DNA from: Flavobacterium sp. Leaf82
GTDB lineage: Bacteria > Bacteroidota > Bacteroidia > Flavobacteriales > Flavobacteriaceae
Direction: 5' to 3'
DNA length: 64,000 nt
Assembly (NCBI RefSeq): GCF_001422725.1
Contig: NZ_LMMA01000001.1
Span: 684,691-748,690, forward strand
Shown here: positions 44,761 to 53,667 of the stretch, in pieces
Numbering within the stretch: the stretch's first letter is position 1
Layout of the letters: each line of letters begins with the position of its first letter
Notes under the pieces: model-generated
Database searches by the model: none
Told to the model about the DNA's origin: nothing
What the model saw: the letters and a program-made list of their open reading frames with translations, nothing else
Made by a program: the position numbers and the translations under genes

Positions 44761-46086
44761 GTGAAGATAAAACATCAACTGGCGATTTTTAATGCACTAA
44801 CAAGATTGTTGGTAATTTTAGTATTATGGCTTATGTTGCCAATATTGGTCGAAAATGTTGTTTACAGACATATTAATAATGGATTGCTGGAGAAAAAGCA
44901 AAAATTTATTGAGCATTTAGATCAAAATGAAATTAATGATTTTATCGAAAACTCAGATGATTCGACAGAAACATATTCGCAGTTTTCTACACTGCACAGT
45001 GAGTTTCTGGTGCTTTCGAAATCTCCTGTAAAAGCCAATCAAAAAAAAGCTGTTTTTAATAATGAATACCGCATTATCGAAGGTGAAGAAAATGAATACA
45101 GAATTCTTCAATATCATTTTATTTACGAAAATCAAGGTTATCAACTCGAAATAGGGAGTAGTCTTAGTGAGGTAAATGATCTTACTTTTATAATCAGGTT
45201 TTTTATTATAATTGTATTTGTGGTCATATTATTCATAACTTTTCTGGCAGATACTTTTTACATAGAATACCTGCTGAAGCCTTTTTATAAAATCATTGAT
45301 ACAAAAATAAGGCGTGTTAACGAACCTGAAGCTTTTGATCATACACCAATAAAGGCCAGATCGAGGGATTTTAGGGAACTAGATTTTGTTTTAAATCAAA
45401 TGATGGATCGTATCACGGAGCTTTTTAAAAAAGAAAAACAATTCATATCAAATGTTTCTCATGAATTGCTTACACCAATTGCCTTACTTAAAAATAAGTT
45501 CGAGAACCTGCTTCAAAACGATTCGTTAGATGATAATGCTTTTGATAAAATTGCAGGTTCGTTAAGAACATTGGATATGCTGAAAAAAATAATCAATAAT
45601 TTATTGTTGATTTCCAGAATCGAAAATAATCAATACGAGGCAAATGAGAATATAAATTTTCATGAGATTATTACTGATCTGCAAGAAGATTTACAAGATC
45701 GTATTGATGATAGGGAAATTCGGTTTTTAAATAAAATGGATCATGATTTTACCTTTACAGGAAATAAAACGCTTATTCATATTCTGATTTATAATCTGGT
45801 TACCAATGCCATTAAATACAATAAACCAAAAGGAAGCATTGAAGTAGCAGACGGTGTTTTAGAAAACAATTATTTTATTTCTATAAAAGATTCCGGAATA
45901 GGAATGACTACTTCTCAAATTGAAAACATATTCAACAGATTCGCCAGAATTAGTTCAGATCAGGAAGGGCAGGGCTTAGGGCTTGCTATTGCAGCCAGTA
46001 TTGCTTCTTTTCATCATATTGAGATAAAAGTGGTTTCCCAGATAAACGAAGGAACAACCTTTATGTTATTGTTTCCTGAAGCCTAA
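44761..46086 (+). CDS. Sensor histidine kinase, partner of the upstream response regulator
   Basis: 441 residues starting at GTG. Membrane helices near 10-32 and 147-168 bracket a periplasmic sensor of about 115 residues with many Glu, Asp and Asn. H234 is in the H-box FISNVSHELLTPIALLKNKFE. HATPase motifs: NLVTNAIKYN, KDSGIGM, GQGLGLAIA. The acidic sensor could respond to cations or pH (inference). The stop is 40 bp before the next CTTCAT direct repeat. Confidence 0.93.
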   Translation: MKIKHQLAIFNALTRLLVILVLWLMLPILVENVVYRHINNGLLEKKQKFIEHLDQNEINDFIENSDDSTETYSQFSTLHSEFLVLSKSPVKANQKKAVFNNEYRIIEGEENEYRILQYHFIYENQGYQLEIGSSLSEVNDLTFIIRFFIIIVFVVILFITFLADTFYIEYLLKPFYKIIDTKIRRVNEPEAFDHTPIKARSRDFRELDFVLNQMMDRITELFKKEKQFISNVSHELLTPIALLKNKFENLLQNDSLDDNAFDKIAGSLRTLDMLKKIINNLLLISRIENNQYEANENINFHEIITDLQEDLQDRIDDREIRFLNKMDHDFTFTGNKTLIHILIYNLVTNAIKYNKPKGSIEVADGVLENNYFISIKDSGIGMTTSQIENIFNRFARISSDQEGQGLGLAIAASIASFHHIEIKVVSQINEGTTFMLLFPEA

Positions 46087-46126
46087 AAAATACAATTAAA
46101 AGTTAATTTTTTCAAAGTCGTATAAT

Positions 46127-46161
46127 CTTCATTTTGTCTTCATTTAACGAATATATCTTTG
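46127..46161 (+). promoter_or_regulatory. Small-protein promoter 2 with CTTCAT-N5-CTTCAT direct repeat
   Basis: CTTCAT at 46127-46132 and 46138-46143; TTG (46134-46136), N17, TATCTTTG (46154-46161). Repeat, -33 and -7 positions superimpose exactly on those at 43380-43414, while flanking DNA differs. Confidence 0.72.
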
Positions 46162-46206
46162 AGGTATAATAAATGAAAATAGTAATAATCATAAAAACTT
46201 CAAATC

Positions 46207-46395
46207 ATGAAAAAATTAGTAATGTTAGTAGTATTAGTTTTAGGAACAACTGGAATGGTAAACGCTCAGACTACTCCAGTTCAAACAACTCCTGTAAAAG
46301 AAGCTAAAGCGCCTAAGAAAGACAAAAAAGCAGATAAAAAAGCTAAAAAAGCCGAAGCTAAACCAGAAGCAGCTAAGCCAGAAGCTAAAAAATAA
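46207..46395 (+). CDS. Small exported Lys/Ala-rich protein, paralogue 3
   Basis: 62 residues. The signal peptide MKKLVMLVVLVLGTTGMVNAQ is followed by TTPVQTTPVKEAKAPKKDKK and a tail of Lys/Ala/Glu/Pro. Same architecture as the genes at 43457 and 43705, but more diverged. It stands on the other side of the two-component genes and has its own promoter with the same direct repeat. Confidence 0.75.
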   Translation: MKKLVMLVVLVLGTTGMVNAQTTPVQTTPVKEAKAPKKDKKADKKAKKAEAKPEAAKPEAKK

Positions 46396-46464
46396 AACAG
46401 CACATGTTTGTGAAGGCAAACCGTGTTGTGGATTATAAAGGTTTTAAAAAATTTGGTAGAGAAA

Positions 46465-46498
46465 AAGCTGGTAGAGAAATCTATCAGCTTTTTGTTTT
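46465..46498 (+). terminator. Terminator of small-protein paralogue 3
   Basis: AAAAGCTGGTAGA, GAAA, TCTATCAGCTTTTT. Close copy of the terminator at 43966. Confidence 0.82.
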
Positions 46499-46572
46499 AT
46501 TTCAGTTAAAATTTTGATAATAAAAAGCAATAAAAAATTCATTCTTTGTTACTTTGCTTAAAACTATAAATA

Positions 46573-47808
46573 ATGATCTTACGTTTTGTAATTCTGTGTG
46601 CTCTTTTTTTATTTATTGAGTTCTATTCTTATCAAGCCTTTCGTACCTTAGTAAAATTGAGATGGGTTTTGGTGAGTTATCAAATTATAAGTTTACTGCT
46701 TTTAATTTTTATCATTTACTCTTTTACACAATTTGATCGTTCTGTTGGACAGACCAAACAAACCATGTTTACAATGGGTTTGATGTTATTGGTATATGTT
46801 CCTAAAATAGTTTTGACGCTTGTGATGTTTGGTGAAGATATTTTTAGGATTGGAGCAAGTATTTTGAATTATTTCATGTATAATGTTCCAAGAAAAGACA
46901 TTATGCCGGACAGAAGAAAGTTTATTAGTCAAGTGGCATTAGGGTTGGCTGCCGTTCCTTTTTTATCATTGCTTTACGGAATTTTTGAAGGTAAGTATAA
47001 TTTTAAAGTTTTTAAGCAGACTATCTATTTTCCTGATTTACCGGATGCATTTGATGGTTTTAAAATTACTCAGATCTCAGACGTTCATAGCGGAAGTTTT
47101 GATAATCCGGATAAAATAAATTATGCCATTGATTTGATTAATGAGCAGGAAGCAGATATGATTTTGTTTACAGGCGATATTGTAAATACTCATGCCAAAG
47201 AAATGCATCCATGGCTGGAGACTTTCAATAGAATAAAAGAGTATAAATACGGAAAATTTTCAGTTTTAGGAAATCATGATTATGGCGAATATGTAACATG
47301 GCCTTCTGAAAAACAAAAAGACGAAAACTTTCAGGAAATAAAAAGCCTTTACGGGCAGATAGGTTTTGAGCTTTTGCTTAATGAACATACTTATATTCAA
47401 AAAGGCGATGATAAAATTGCTTTGATTGGAGTAGAGAATTGGGGTCAGAATTTTAAGAAAGCAGGAGATTTAAATAAAGCGTCTCAAAACGTGCATCAGG
47501 ATGATTTTAAGGTGTTGATGAGTCATGATCCGAGTCATTGGGAATATGAAATAAAAAACCACCCTAAAAACTTTCATTTGACTTTGTCAGGTCATACGCA
47601 TGGTATGCAATTTGGAATTGAAATTCCGGGATATTTCAAATGGAGTCTGGCTCAGTATATTTACAAACAATGGGCAGGTTTATATGAAAACGTTGGCCGT
47701 TATGTTTATGTAAATCGCGGATTTGGTTTTCATGCTTATCCCGGTAGAGTGGGTATTATGCCCGAAATTACAGTGATTGAACTAAAAAAAGGGAACAATG
47801 TGGCTTAA
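46573..47808 (+). CDS. Membrane-anchored metallophosphoesterase
   Basis: 411 residues. Three or four N-terminal membrane helices (residues 1-105) and a Tat-like DRRKFISQVALGLAAVPFL segment precede a calcineurin-like domain: QISDVHSG, FTGDIVN, LGNHDYGEY, MSHDPSHWEY, LSGHTHGMQFG. These supply the two-metal site. YaeI/LpxG-like enzymes of this build act on UDP-2,3-diacylglucosamine in lipid A synthesis, but the substrate here is not proven. Confidence 0.9.
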   Translation: MILRFVILCALFLFIEFYSYQAFRTLVKLRWVLVSYQIISLLLLIFIIYSFTQFDRSVGQTKQTMFTMGLMLLVYVPKIVLTLVMFGEDIFRIGASILNYFMYNVPRKDIMPDRRKFISQVALGLAAVPFLSLLYGIFEGKYNFKVFKQTIYFPDLPDAFDGFKITQISDVHSGSFDNPDKINYAIDLINEQEADMILFTGDIVNTHAKEMHPWLETFNRIKEYKYGKFSVLGNHDYGEYVTWPSEKQKDENFQEIKSLYGQIGFELLLNEHTYIQKGDDKIALIGVENWGQNFKKAGDLNKASQNVHQDDFKVLMSHDPSHWEYEIKNHPKNFHLTLSGHTHGMQFGIEIPGYFKWSLAQYIYKQWAGLYENVGRYVYVNRGFGFHAYPGRVGIMPEITVIELKKGNNVA

Positions 47809-47882
47809 TTCGTTAAAAATGCTACATTTGTATATAACTATCTCTTTTTAACAGAATAAAAAAGAATTAAATTTTTGGTTTT

Positions 47883-48185
47883 ATGTCAAAATTTGGAGAA
47901 CTTATAAATGCTCAAGTCCCAGTGTTAATTGATTTTTACACGGATTGGAATGAATCATCGGTATCGATGCATCCTGTAATTAAGGATGTTGCGGCTGCAC
48001 TAGGCGATAAAGCCAAAGTGATTAAGATAGATGTAGATAAAAATCAGGAATTGGCAGAAGCGTTGCGTATAAAAGGATTACCTACTTTAATGATTTATAA
48101 AGAAGGGCAAATGATATGGAGACAATCAGGTGAACTTGATGCAAATACAATTATAGGAATTGTTCAGGAACAATTCAGTTTATAA
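47883..48185 (+). CDS. Thioredoxin-fold protein without active-site cysteines
   Basis: 100 residues with the full thioredoxin fold: VPVLIDFYTDW, VIKIDVDKNQELAEALRIKGLPTLMIYKEGQ, including the cis-proline. Where thioredoxin has W-C-G-P-C it has W22-N-E-S-S26; the protein contains no cysteine. It therefore cannot do disulfide exchange and may act as a binding or folding partner. A TACATTTG -7 element lies at 47823-47830. Confidence 0.88.
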   Translation: MSKFGELINAQVPVLIDFYTDWNESSVSMHPVIKDVAAALGDKAKVIKIDVDKNQELAEALRIKGLPTLMIYKEGQMIWRQSGELDANTIIGIVQEQFSL

Positions 48186-48207
48186 ATACTACCCTTTGTG
48201 ATGTTAT

Positions 48208-48843
48208 TTAGTGAATAATGTCAAATGTATAGCCGTTTTCCTTTAAAAAATGTAAAGTTTTAGGCAATGCAAATTTTAAATTAGGTGAAGCTTTTATGCT
48301 GTCATGAAATACAATTACACTTCCTGATTTTACGTTTTTAGTAACGTTTTCAAGGCACTTTTCAGGAGTAATAGTCTGATCAAAATCAGCGCTTAAAACA
48401 TCCCACATAATTATTTTGTACCCTAGTTTTCTTAGGATTTTGGATTGTGCTTTTTTGATTTTCCCGTAAGGCGGGCGAAATATCATGTTGCACGTTTTTT
48501 CTTCTTCTAAAATAGCAGCACAGTTTTTTACATTCTCAATATAATCATTGTTATTGCTTTTCCATCCATTTACATGGTTCATGGTATGGTTTCCTATAGA
48601 ATGTCCTTCAGTAATTAATTTTTCGAATAAAGCCAGGTTGGCTTTTATGTTTTTTCCTATGCAGAAGAAAGTAGCTTTTGCATCAAACTTTTTCAATTCA
48701 GATAAAACCCAATCTGTAATCTCCGGAGTTGGGCCATCATCAAAAGTCAGGTATATTTTCTTTTCGTTGTTTGGAATATCCCAACAATATTTAGAAAATA
48801 CCCTTTTGATAAATGAATTAGTTTTTACCCAATAAAAGCTCAT
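48208..48843 (-). CDS. Polysaccharide deacetylase (NodB-like) family protein
   Basis: 211 residues. The NodB motifs are KIYLTFDDGPTPEIT (metal and base Asp pair), GHSIGNHTMNH (His ligands), FRPPYGK and the later VIVFHDS. These enzymes remove N-acetyl groups from peptidoglycan or other polysaccharides. No signal peptide is obvious, although the N-terminus is short and basic. Its start is 92 bp from the stop of the DUF2723 gene upstream. Confidence 0.92.
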   Translation of the reverse strand: MSFYWVKTNSFIKRVFSKYCWDIPNNEKKIYLTFDDGPTPEITDWVLSELKKFDAKATFFCIGKNIKANLALFEKLITEGHSIGNHTMNHVNGWKSNNNDYIENVKNCAAILEEEKTCNMIFRPPYGKIKKAQSKILRKLGYKIIMWDVLSADFDQTITPEKCLENVTKNVKSGSVIVFHDSIKASPNLKFALPKTLHFLKENGYTFDIIH

Positions 48844-48872
48844 TTTGATTTGATTTACAGATATGTAAAAAT

Positions 48873-48916
48873 AAAAAATGCAACGCTATTTATCAAATTG
48901 CGCTGCATTTTTTTAA
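48873..48916. terminator. Terminator after the DUF2723 gene
   Basis: AAAAAATGCA-CGC and GCG-TGCATTTTTT pair around a loop of about 13 nt with T/A runs at both ends. Confidence 0.75.
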
Positions 48917-48935
48917 TTGCTATGTTTTTCGTATA

Positions 48936-51900
48936 TTATTCTTTTTCTCTTCCAAAACGTTCAAAAACATTAACATAAGTATTAAATGTCGTTTTCTGTT
49001 TTTCGTAGAAACCAAGATCTTTATTTTCTTTCATAACTTGTAATAAACTTCTGTAACGCTCAATATCTGTAATGATATCAATTGCAAGGTCAGTTTGATC
49101 AACAGGCGTTAATGTTGCATAATAATTTAGTTCCTCTTTATATTTCTGAACTAGCTTGTTTAGTAAATCTTGTGCTTTTGCAGTATCTCCAACTTTATAA
49201 TATCCTCCGGCAAATGGCTCTACTAAAGAATAGTATCCAAATTTATCCAAAGGCATTTTTGTCATCGCTAAATTGATAATGTTTTTGGCTTTGTCAATTT
49301 TACCTTCTGCAATAAGCTGGTTCATTAAACGAGATAAATTCGTGCGATAAGTTATGCTGTTTCTTCTGGTTTCCGGATCGTGATAAATTTTATCACTTTC
49401 GCTATTACCCCAATCCCATTTCATTACAATATCATACATCTTGTCGGCATCAATTTGTCCCATATCCATTGGTCCGCCATCTTTTGAAGGCGTATTTTTT
49501 ACAGGAACTAATTTATAGACCATTCCGTCTAATTGTAAATAATCCTTAAGCCATAAATAATCCTCATCGTCAAAAGCACCTCCGCTAAAATAAATTGGTC
49601 TTTTCCAATTGTTGTTAGCAAGAATGTCCAGCATCATTAAACGATTTTTGTATATAGCGCTTCCTTTAATGTCAATATCCATGTAGGGTACGATAGAATC
49701 GTTATACTTAGGGTTCACAACTTTGTTTTTGATAATTGTATTTTTATCAACAGGAACTCTGATTTTATTTGTTGGATAAAAGTGAATTGTCTGTCCGTTT
49801 TGTAAACCTACAGTCGATTTTGGGTTTTTAATGAAGCTAATAAAGTCATTAATGTTCCAACGAGTTTCAATTTTTGGTATGTGAGCTACATAATCCAGTT
49901 TATCTCCAACATATTCATCGTGTGTAAAAGATATTGGTAAAGGATCAGATTCATAAGCTTTTGCTTTCATTTGATCAATGTACCAATCTGTCATAAATAA
50001 ACTCGTATTTACAATCTTAACATCTGTTCTAATGCCTTCAATTTCCTGCGCATACCATAACGGGAACGTATCATTGTCTCCAATGGTAAATAAAATTGCA
50101 TCTTTATCACAGGAATTCAAATACGCTTTTGCCATTGCAACCGCAGTATATTTTCCTGATCTGTCGTGATCGTCCCAGTTTTGAGCGGCCATTAAAACAG
50201 GAGCTGCTAATAAACTTGCGCCAATAATAATTGGTCCTGCAATTTTAGGGGCAATATATTTCTGAATACTTTCATAGAGCGAATAAACCCCAAATCCTAT
50301 CCAGATCGCAAATACATAAAACGATCCTACAAGGGCATAATCTCTTTCACGAGGCTCAAAAGGTCTTTCGTTCAGGTATATTTTTAAGGCAATTCCGGTA
50401 AATAAAAATAAAGCTAAAAGCACATAAAAGCTTTTAAGATCTTTATTAGCATGATACATTAGTCCTATAAGACCAAGAATAAAAGGCAGGAAGAAATAAA
50501 CGTTTCTTCCTTTGTTGTTTAAAACATCTGATGGTAAGTTGTCCTGAGAACCAAGGTGTAATGAGTCAAGCGCTTTTATACCGCTAATCCAGTTTCCGTC
50601 AAGATTATCATATTTACCCTGAACATCACTTTGACGTCCAACGAAATTCCACATTAGATACCTCCAATACATATATCCAAATTGATATTCGAACATAAAA
50701 CTGAAATTATCAACAGCCGATGGCTTTTCGATAATTAAATAATCACCGTAACTTTTCAAGAATTTTGTATAGCCTTCGTTGTCAATTTGCTTTTGAGCAT
50801 ATGCTTTTCTGAATTCAGAAACTGTTTTTTCAACTTCATTGCGCAATTGCGCTGTCGCTTTATTGTATTCTTCTTCGCTTAACTGGCTAGGATCAATTCC
50901 GTATTTGCCTAAATCCTGTTCATAATCATAGTTAGGATTTATTTTAAATTTAGGAGGATTTGTAAAGCTAATATAGTTTTGAATGTGTCCTGTTTCAGTG
51001 CTCCACATTCTTGGCAGAATCGTTTTTTGGTTATCGTCAGTATTTTGTTCTGCGTTTTTGAAATTATTGGTAATGATATATTTACCAGTTTTATAATCTC
51101 TCTCGTAGTTAGGTTTTTTGTCTAAATAAGGTGTTTTTGCATCAAGACCAGAGAAAACTTCTGTGTATTGAGGGCCGTAAAACAAAGGATTTACTCCATA
51201 TTGCTCACGATTGTAATAAGCTAAAACCTCTGCAGCATCTGATGGTTTGTTCTCGTTAATTACTGTGTTTGCGTTAGCACGAACAGGTAACATCATCCAG
51301 GTAGAGAATCCGATAAAAATAAATAAGATGCAAAGAATTATGGTGTTATAGAAAACCAGGCCTTTTTGTTTGGTGTATTTTAATCCAAAATAAAAGAATG
51401 CAATTAATATTAGGGCTACAAATATAGTTCCGGAGTTAAAAGGCAATCCAATACTGTTAACCATAAAAACTTCAGTATCTGCAAAAGCTTCCATTGTTAG
51501 CGGTAAAAGCAGTTTGAATATAAATAGCAAAATACCAATTACTACAACATTGGCAATAAGAAAGTTTTTGATTGTAACTTTTTCGTAATGTTTGAAATAG
51601 TAAAGAAAACCTATCGAAGGAATAGTTAAAAGTGCCATAAAGTGAACTCCAAATGAAAGTCCTACTACTAATGAAATAACCAATAACCATTTGTTTCCTT
51701 TTGGTTTATCCATATCTTGTTCCCAGCGTAAACCAAGCCAGAAAAGCAATGCAATTAATAAAGAAGCCATTGCATAAACTTCGGCTTCAACTGCATTAAA
51801 CCAGAAACTGTCAGAGAAAGTGTAGGCAAGAGCCCCAACAAAAGAGCTTCCTAATATAACAATCGAATTGTTTTGATTGATTTCTGAAAAACGCTCTATA

Positions 51901-52217
51901 ATCTTTTTCAAAATCATAGATGAAGACCAGAATAAAAACAAAATAGTAAAAGCGCTTGAAAAAACAGACATCATATTAACCATCACGGCTACATGTTGGG
52001 CATCGATAGCAAACATGGCAAAAAATGCGCCCATCATCTGGAATAAAGGTGCTCCCGGAGGGTGACCAACTTCTAGTTTAGCTGCTGTGGCAATATATTC
52101 GCCACAATCCCAAAAACTCATAGTGGGTTCAACTGTTAATGTATAGGTAATTAATGCGATTGCAAATGCAAACCAACCAATAATTGTATTCCATTTATTG
52201 AAATTGAATTGTGCCAT
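48936..52217 (-). CDS. Large DUF2723 membrane protein, glycosyltransferase-like
   Basis: 1093 residues. The N-terminal half has about 12 membrane helices and the DUF2723 signature TLTVEPTMSFWDCGEYIATAAKLEVGHPPGAPLF, with the conserved acidic pair near the first loop seen in protein O-mannosyltransferase-like GT-C enzymes. The C-terminal part (about 700-1093) is soluble with TPR-like helices near the end (LINLAMTKMPLDKFGYYSLV, DTAKAQDLLNKLV). Probably transfers a lipid-linked sugar to exported proteins in the Bacteroidota O-glycosylation or a related pathway (inference). Confidence 0.88.
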   Translation of the reverse strand: MAQFNFNKWNTIIGWFAFAIALITYTLTVEPTMSFWDCGEYIATAAKLEVGHPPGAPLFQMMGAFFAMFAIDAQHVAVMVNMMSVFSSAFTILFLFWSSSMILKKIIERFSEINQNNSIVILGSSFVGALAYTFSDSFWFNAVEAEVYAMASLLIALLFWLGLRWEQDMDKPKGNKWLLVISLVVGLSFGVHFMALLTIPSIGFLYYFKHYEKVTIKNFLIANVVVIGILLFIFKLLLPLTMEAFADTEVFMVNSIGLPFNSGTIFVALILIAFFYFGLKYTKQKGLVFYNTIILCILFIFIGFSTWMMLPVRANANTVINENKPSDAAEVLAYYNREQYGVNPLFYGPQYTEVFSGLDAKTPYLDKKPNYERDYKTGKYIITNNFKNAEQNTDDNQKTILPRMWSTETGHIQNYISFTNPPKFKINPNYDYEQDLGKYGIDPSQLSEEEYNKATAQLRNEVEKTVSEFRKAYAQKQIDNEGYTKFLKSYGDYLIIEKPSAVDNFSFMFEYQFGYMYWRYLMWNFVGRQSDVQGKYDNLDGNWISGIKALDSLHLGSQDNLPSDVLNNKGRNVYFFLPFILGLIGLMYHANKDLKSFYVLLALFLFTGIALKIYLNERPFEPRERDYALVGSFYVFAIWIGFGVYSLYESIQKYIAPKIAGPIIIGASLLAAPVLMAAQNWDDHDRSGKYTAVAMAKAYLNSCDKDAILFTIGDNDTFPLWYAQEIEGIRTDVKIVNTSLFMTDWYIDQMKAKAYESDPLPISFTHDEYVGDKLDYVAHIPKIETRWNINDFISFIKNPKSTVGLQNGQTIHFYPTNKIRVPVDKNTIIKNKVVNPKYNDSIVPYMDIDIKGSAIYKNRLMMLDILANNNWKRPIYFSGGAFDDEDYLWLKDYLQLDGMVYKLVPVKNTPSKDGGPMDMGQIDADKMYDIVMKWDWGNSESDKIYHDPETRRNSITYRTNLSRLMNQLIAEGKIDKAKNIINLAMTKMPLDKFGYYSLVEPFAGGYYKVGDTAKAQDLLNKLVQKYKEELNYYATLTPVDQTDLAIDIITDIERYRSLLQVMKENKDLGFYEKQKTTFNTYVNVFERFGREKE

Positions 52218-52412
52218 ATTTAGGTGTTATAATTATGTATGTTTTCTATCCTACAAAGAAAATGTTTTTTTGTTGAAAGAGAAGAGCATTAACATAAAAT
52301 TCTGCAAAAGTATTTGTTTGTAGTAATGCGTTGTTTGTGAAATACTTGTAGAATTATTACGGATTGTTGAGATGGAAAAATGAAAAAAAATGATTTTTTT
52401 TTGTCAAAAAGT

Positions 52413-52442
52413 TTGCGCAAACTAAAAAAAGCTTTAAATTTG
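52413..52442 (+). promoter_or_regulatory. Promoter of tRNA-Gln copy 1
   Basis: TTG (52413-52415), N19, TAAATTTG (52435-52442), 20 bp before the tRNA. Confidence 0.75.
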
Positions 52443-52462
52443 CACTCGCTTAACAGCAACGC

Positions 52463-52533
52463 TGGTCTATGGTGTAATGGTAACACAACTGTTTTTGGTG
52501 CAGTCTTTCAAGGTTCGAGTCCTTGTAGACCAA
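52463..52533 (+). tRNA. tRNA-Gln (anticodon UUG), copy 1
   Basis: 71 nt. The acceptor stem TGGTCTA/TAGACCA is perfect, the anticodon loop TTTTGGT reads UUG (codon CAA), and the T arm is AAGGTTCGAGTCCTT. Discriminator A; CCA is not encoded. Its own consensus promoter precedes it and a terminator follows immediately. Confidence 0.96.
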
Positions 52534-52536
52534 CAT

Positions 52537-52566
52537 AAAAAGCCTCTCAATCGAGAGGCTTTTTTA
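52537..52566 (+). terminator. Terminator of tRNA-Gln copy 1
   Basis: AGCCTCTC, AATC, GAGAGGCT, then TTTTT. Confidence 0.92.
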
Positions 52567-52579
52567 TTCAAAAATAAAG

Positions 52580-52609
52580 TTGTGCAAACTAAAAAAAGCT
52601 TTAAATTTG
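52580..52609 (+). promoter_or_regulatory. Promoter of tRNA-Gln copy 2
   Basis: TTG (52580-52582), N19, TAAATTTG (52602-52609). The stretch GCAAACTAAAAAAAGCTT is identical to the first promoter. Confidence 0.75.
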
Positions 52610-52630
52610 CATTCGCGTAAGCATTCTTAT

Positions 52631-52701
52631 TGGTCTATGGTGTAATGGTAACACAACTGTTTTTGGTGCAGTCTTTCAAGGTTCGAGTCCTTGTAGACCA
52701 A
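52631..52701 (+). tRNA. tRNA-Gln (anticodon UUG), copy 2
   Basis: Identical in all 71 nt to the copy 168 bp upstream, with its own promoter and terminator. A tandem duplication of the whole transcription unit. Confidence 0.96.
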
Positions 52702-52703
52702 CA

Positions 52704-52734
52704 TAAAAAGCCTCTCAATTGAGAGGCTTTTTTT
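52704..52734 (+). terminator. Terminator of tRNA-Gln copy 2
   Basis: AGCCTCTC, AATT, GAGAGGCT, then TTTTTT. One loop change from copy 1. Confidence 0.92.
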
Positions 52735-52799
52735 ATGCAATAAACTTTTTTATTGGTGTTTTTTATTTCTAAGATCTATTTTGTTGATTTTGAATTGGC

Positions 52800-53606
52800 T
52801 TATTTCGTAAATAAAGAAGATGGGACAATTCCGAATTTCTTTTTAAATGAAAATGAAAAATGCGATAAGTCTTCGAAGCCCACGCCAATATAGACTTCTG
52901 ATGGAGATTTTCCCTGCTTGATTAAGTAATATGCTTCTTGCAGTCTTTTGTTTAAAAGCCATTTTCCGGGTGTTTCCTGAAATGTCTTTTGAAAGTCTCT
53001 TTTAAAAGTAGCTAAACTTCTGCCGGTGAGATATGCAAAACGGGTAAGATGAACGTTGAAATGAAAATTCTTATTCATAAAAGCTTCAAGATCGATTTTG
53101 CCGGGCTCATTAAAATCAAATAAGATATCTTTTAATTCTGGATTTACTTTAAGTAAAAGATGTACGGCTTCTTTTATTTTTAAATTAAATAATCCTTCGT
53201 TATTTTCTTGTTCTACTTCGAGGTAAGATATCAGTGATTCCATAAAAGCTTTATAAAGAGGATTTGGTGTTAATGAAATCATGGCTTTAGAATCTGTTTT
53301 CTTGCTGATTCTAAAGTCGTACTCTTTGCTTATTTCACGTAAGATTTCCTGATCTAAGAAAAGAGAGATTGTTTTGAATTCACCTCCTTCGGGTGGAATT
53401 TTAATAAATTTTGCTAAATGGTTTCTTTTGCTAAAACGAAAATCACCTTCTTTTGAAATGTAGCTATTCTTGCTGTCAGAAGCGATCATTTCTCCTGAAA
53501 TCTGGTAACTAAATACATGTTCCGGTATAAAGTTTTCTCCTTCACGACTTCTTGCGTAGTAGCAGGAGTAGAGTATTTTGGGTTTTGTGATTGGTTTTGC
53601 TGTCAT
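52800..53606 (-). CDS. AraC family transcriptional regulator
   Basis: 268 residues. An N-terminal cupin-like effector part (residues 20-120) is followed by a helical linker and a C-terminal double HTH (FAYLTGRSLATFKRDFQKTFQETPGKWLLNKRLQEAYYLI, then VYIGVGFEDLSHFSFSFKKKFGIVPS). It lies 61 bp after the aldehyde dehydrogenase gene on the same strand, so local control of that gene is plausible. Effector unknown. Confidence 0.92.
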   Translation of the reverse strand: MTAKPITKPKILYSCYYARSREGENFIPEHVFSYQISGEMIASDSKNSYISKEGDFRFSKRNHLAKFIKIPPEGGEFKTISLFLDQEILREISKEYDFRISKKTDSKAMISLTPNPLYKAFMESLISYLEVEQENNEGLFNLKIKEAVHLLLKVNPELKDILFDFNEPGKIDLEAFMNKNFHFNVHLTRFAYLTGRSLATFKRDFQKTFQETPGKWLLNKRLQEAYYLIKQGKSPSEVYIGVGFEDLSHFSFSFKKKFGIVPSSLFTK

Positions 53607-53667
53607 AACGTAAAGTTACTAAAAGATCCGGAAATCTTACTTGTGAAGGCTTCCGGATCCGGTTTAT

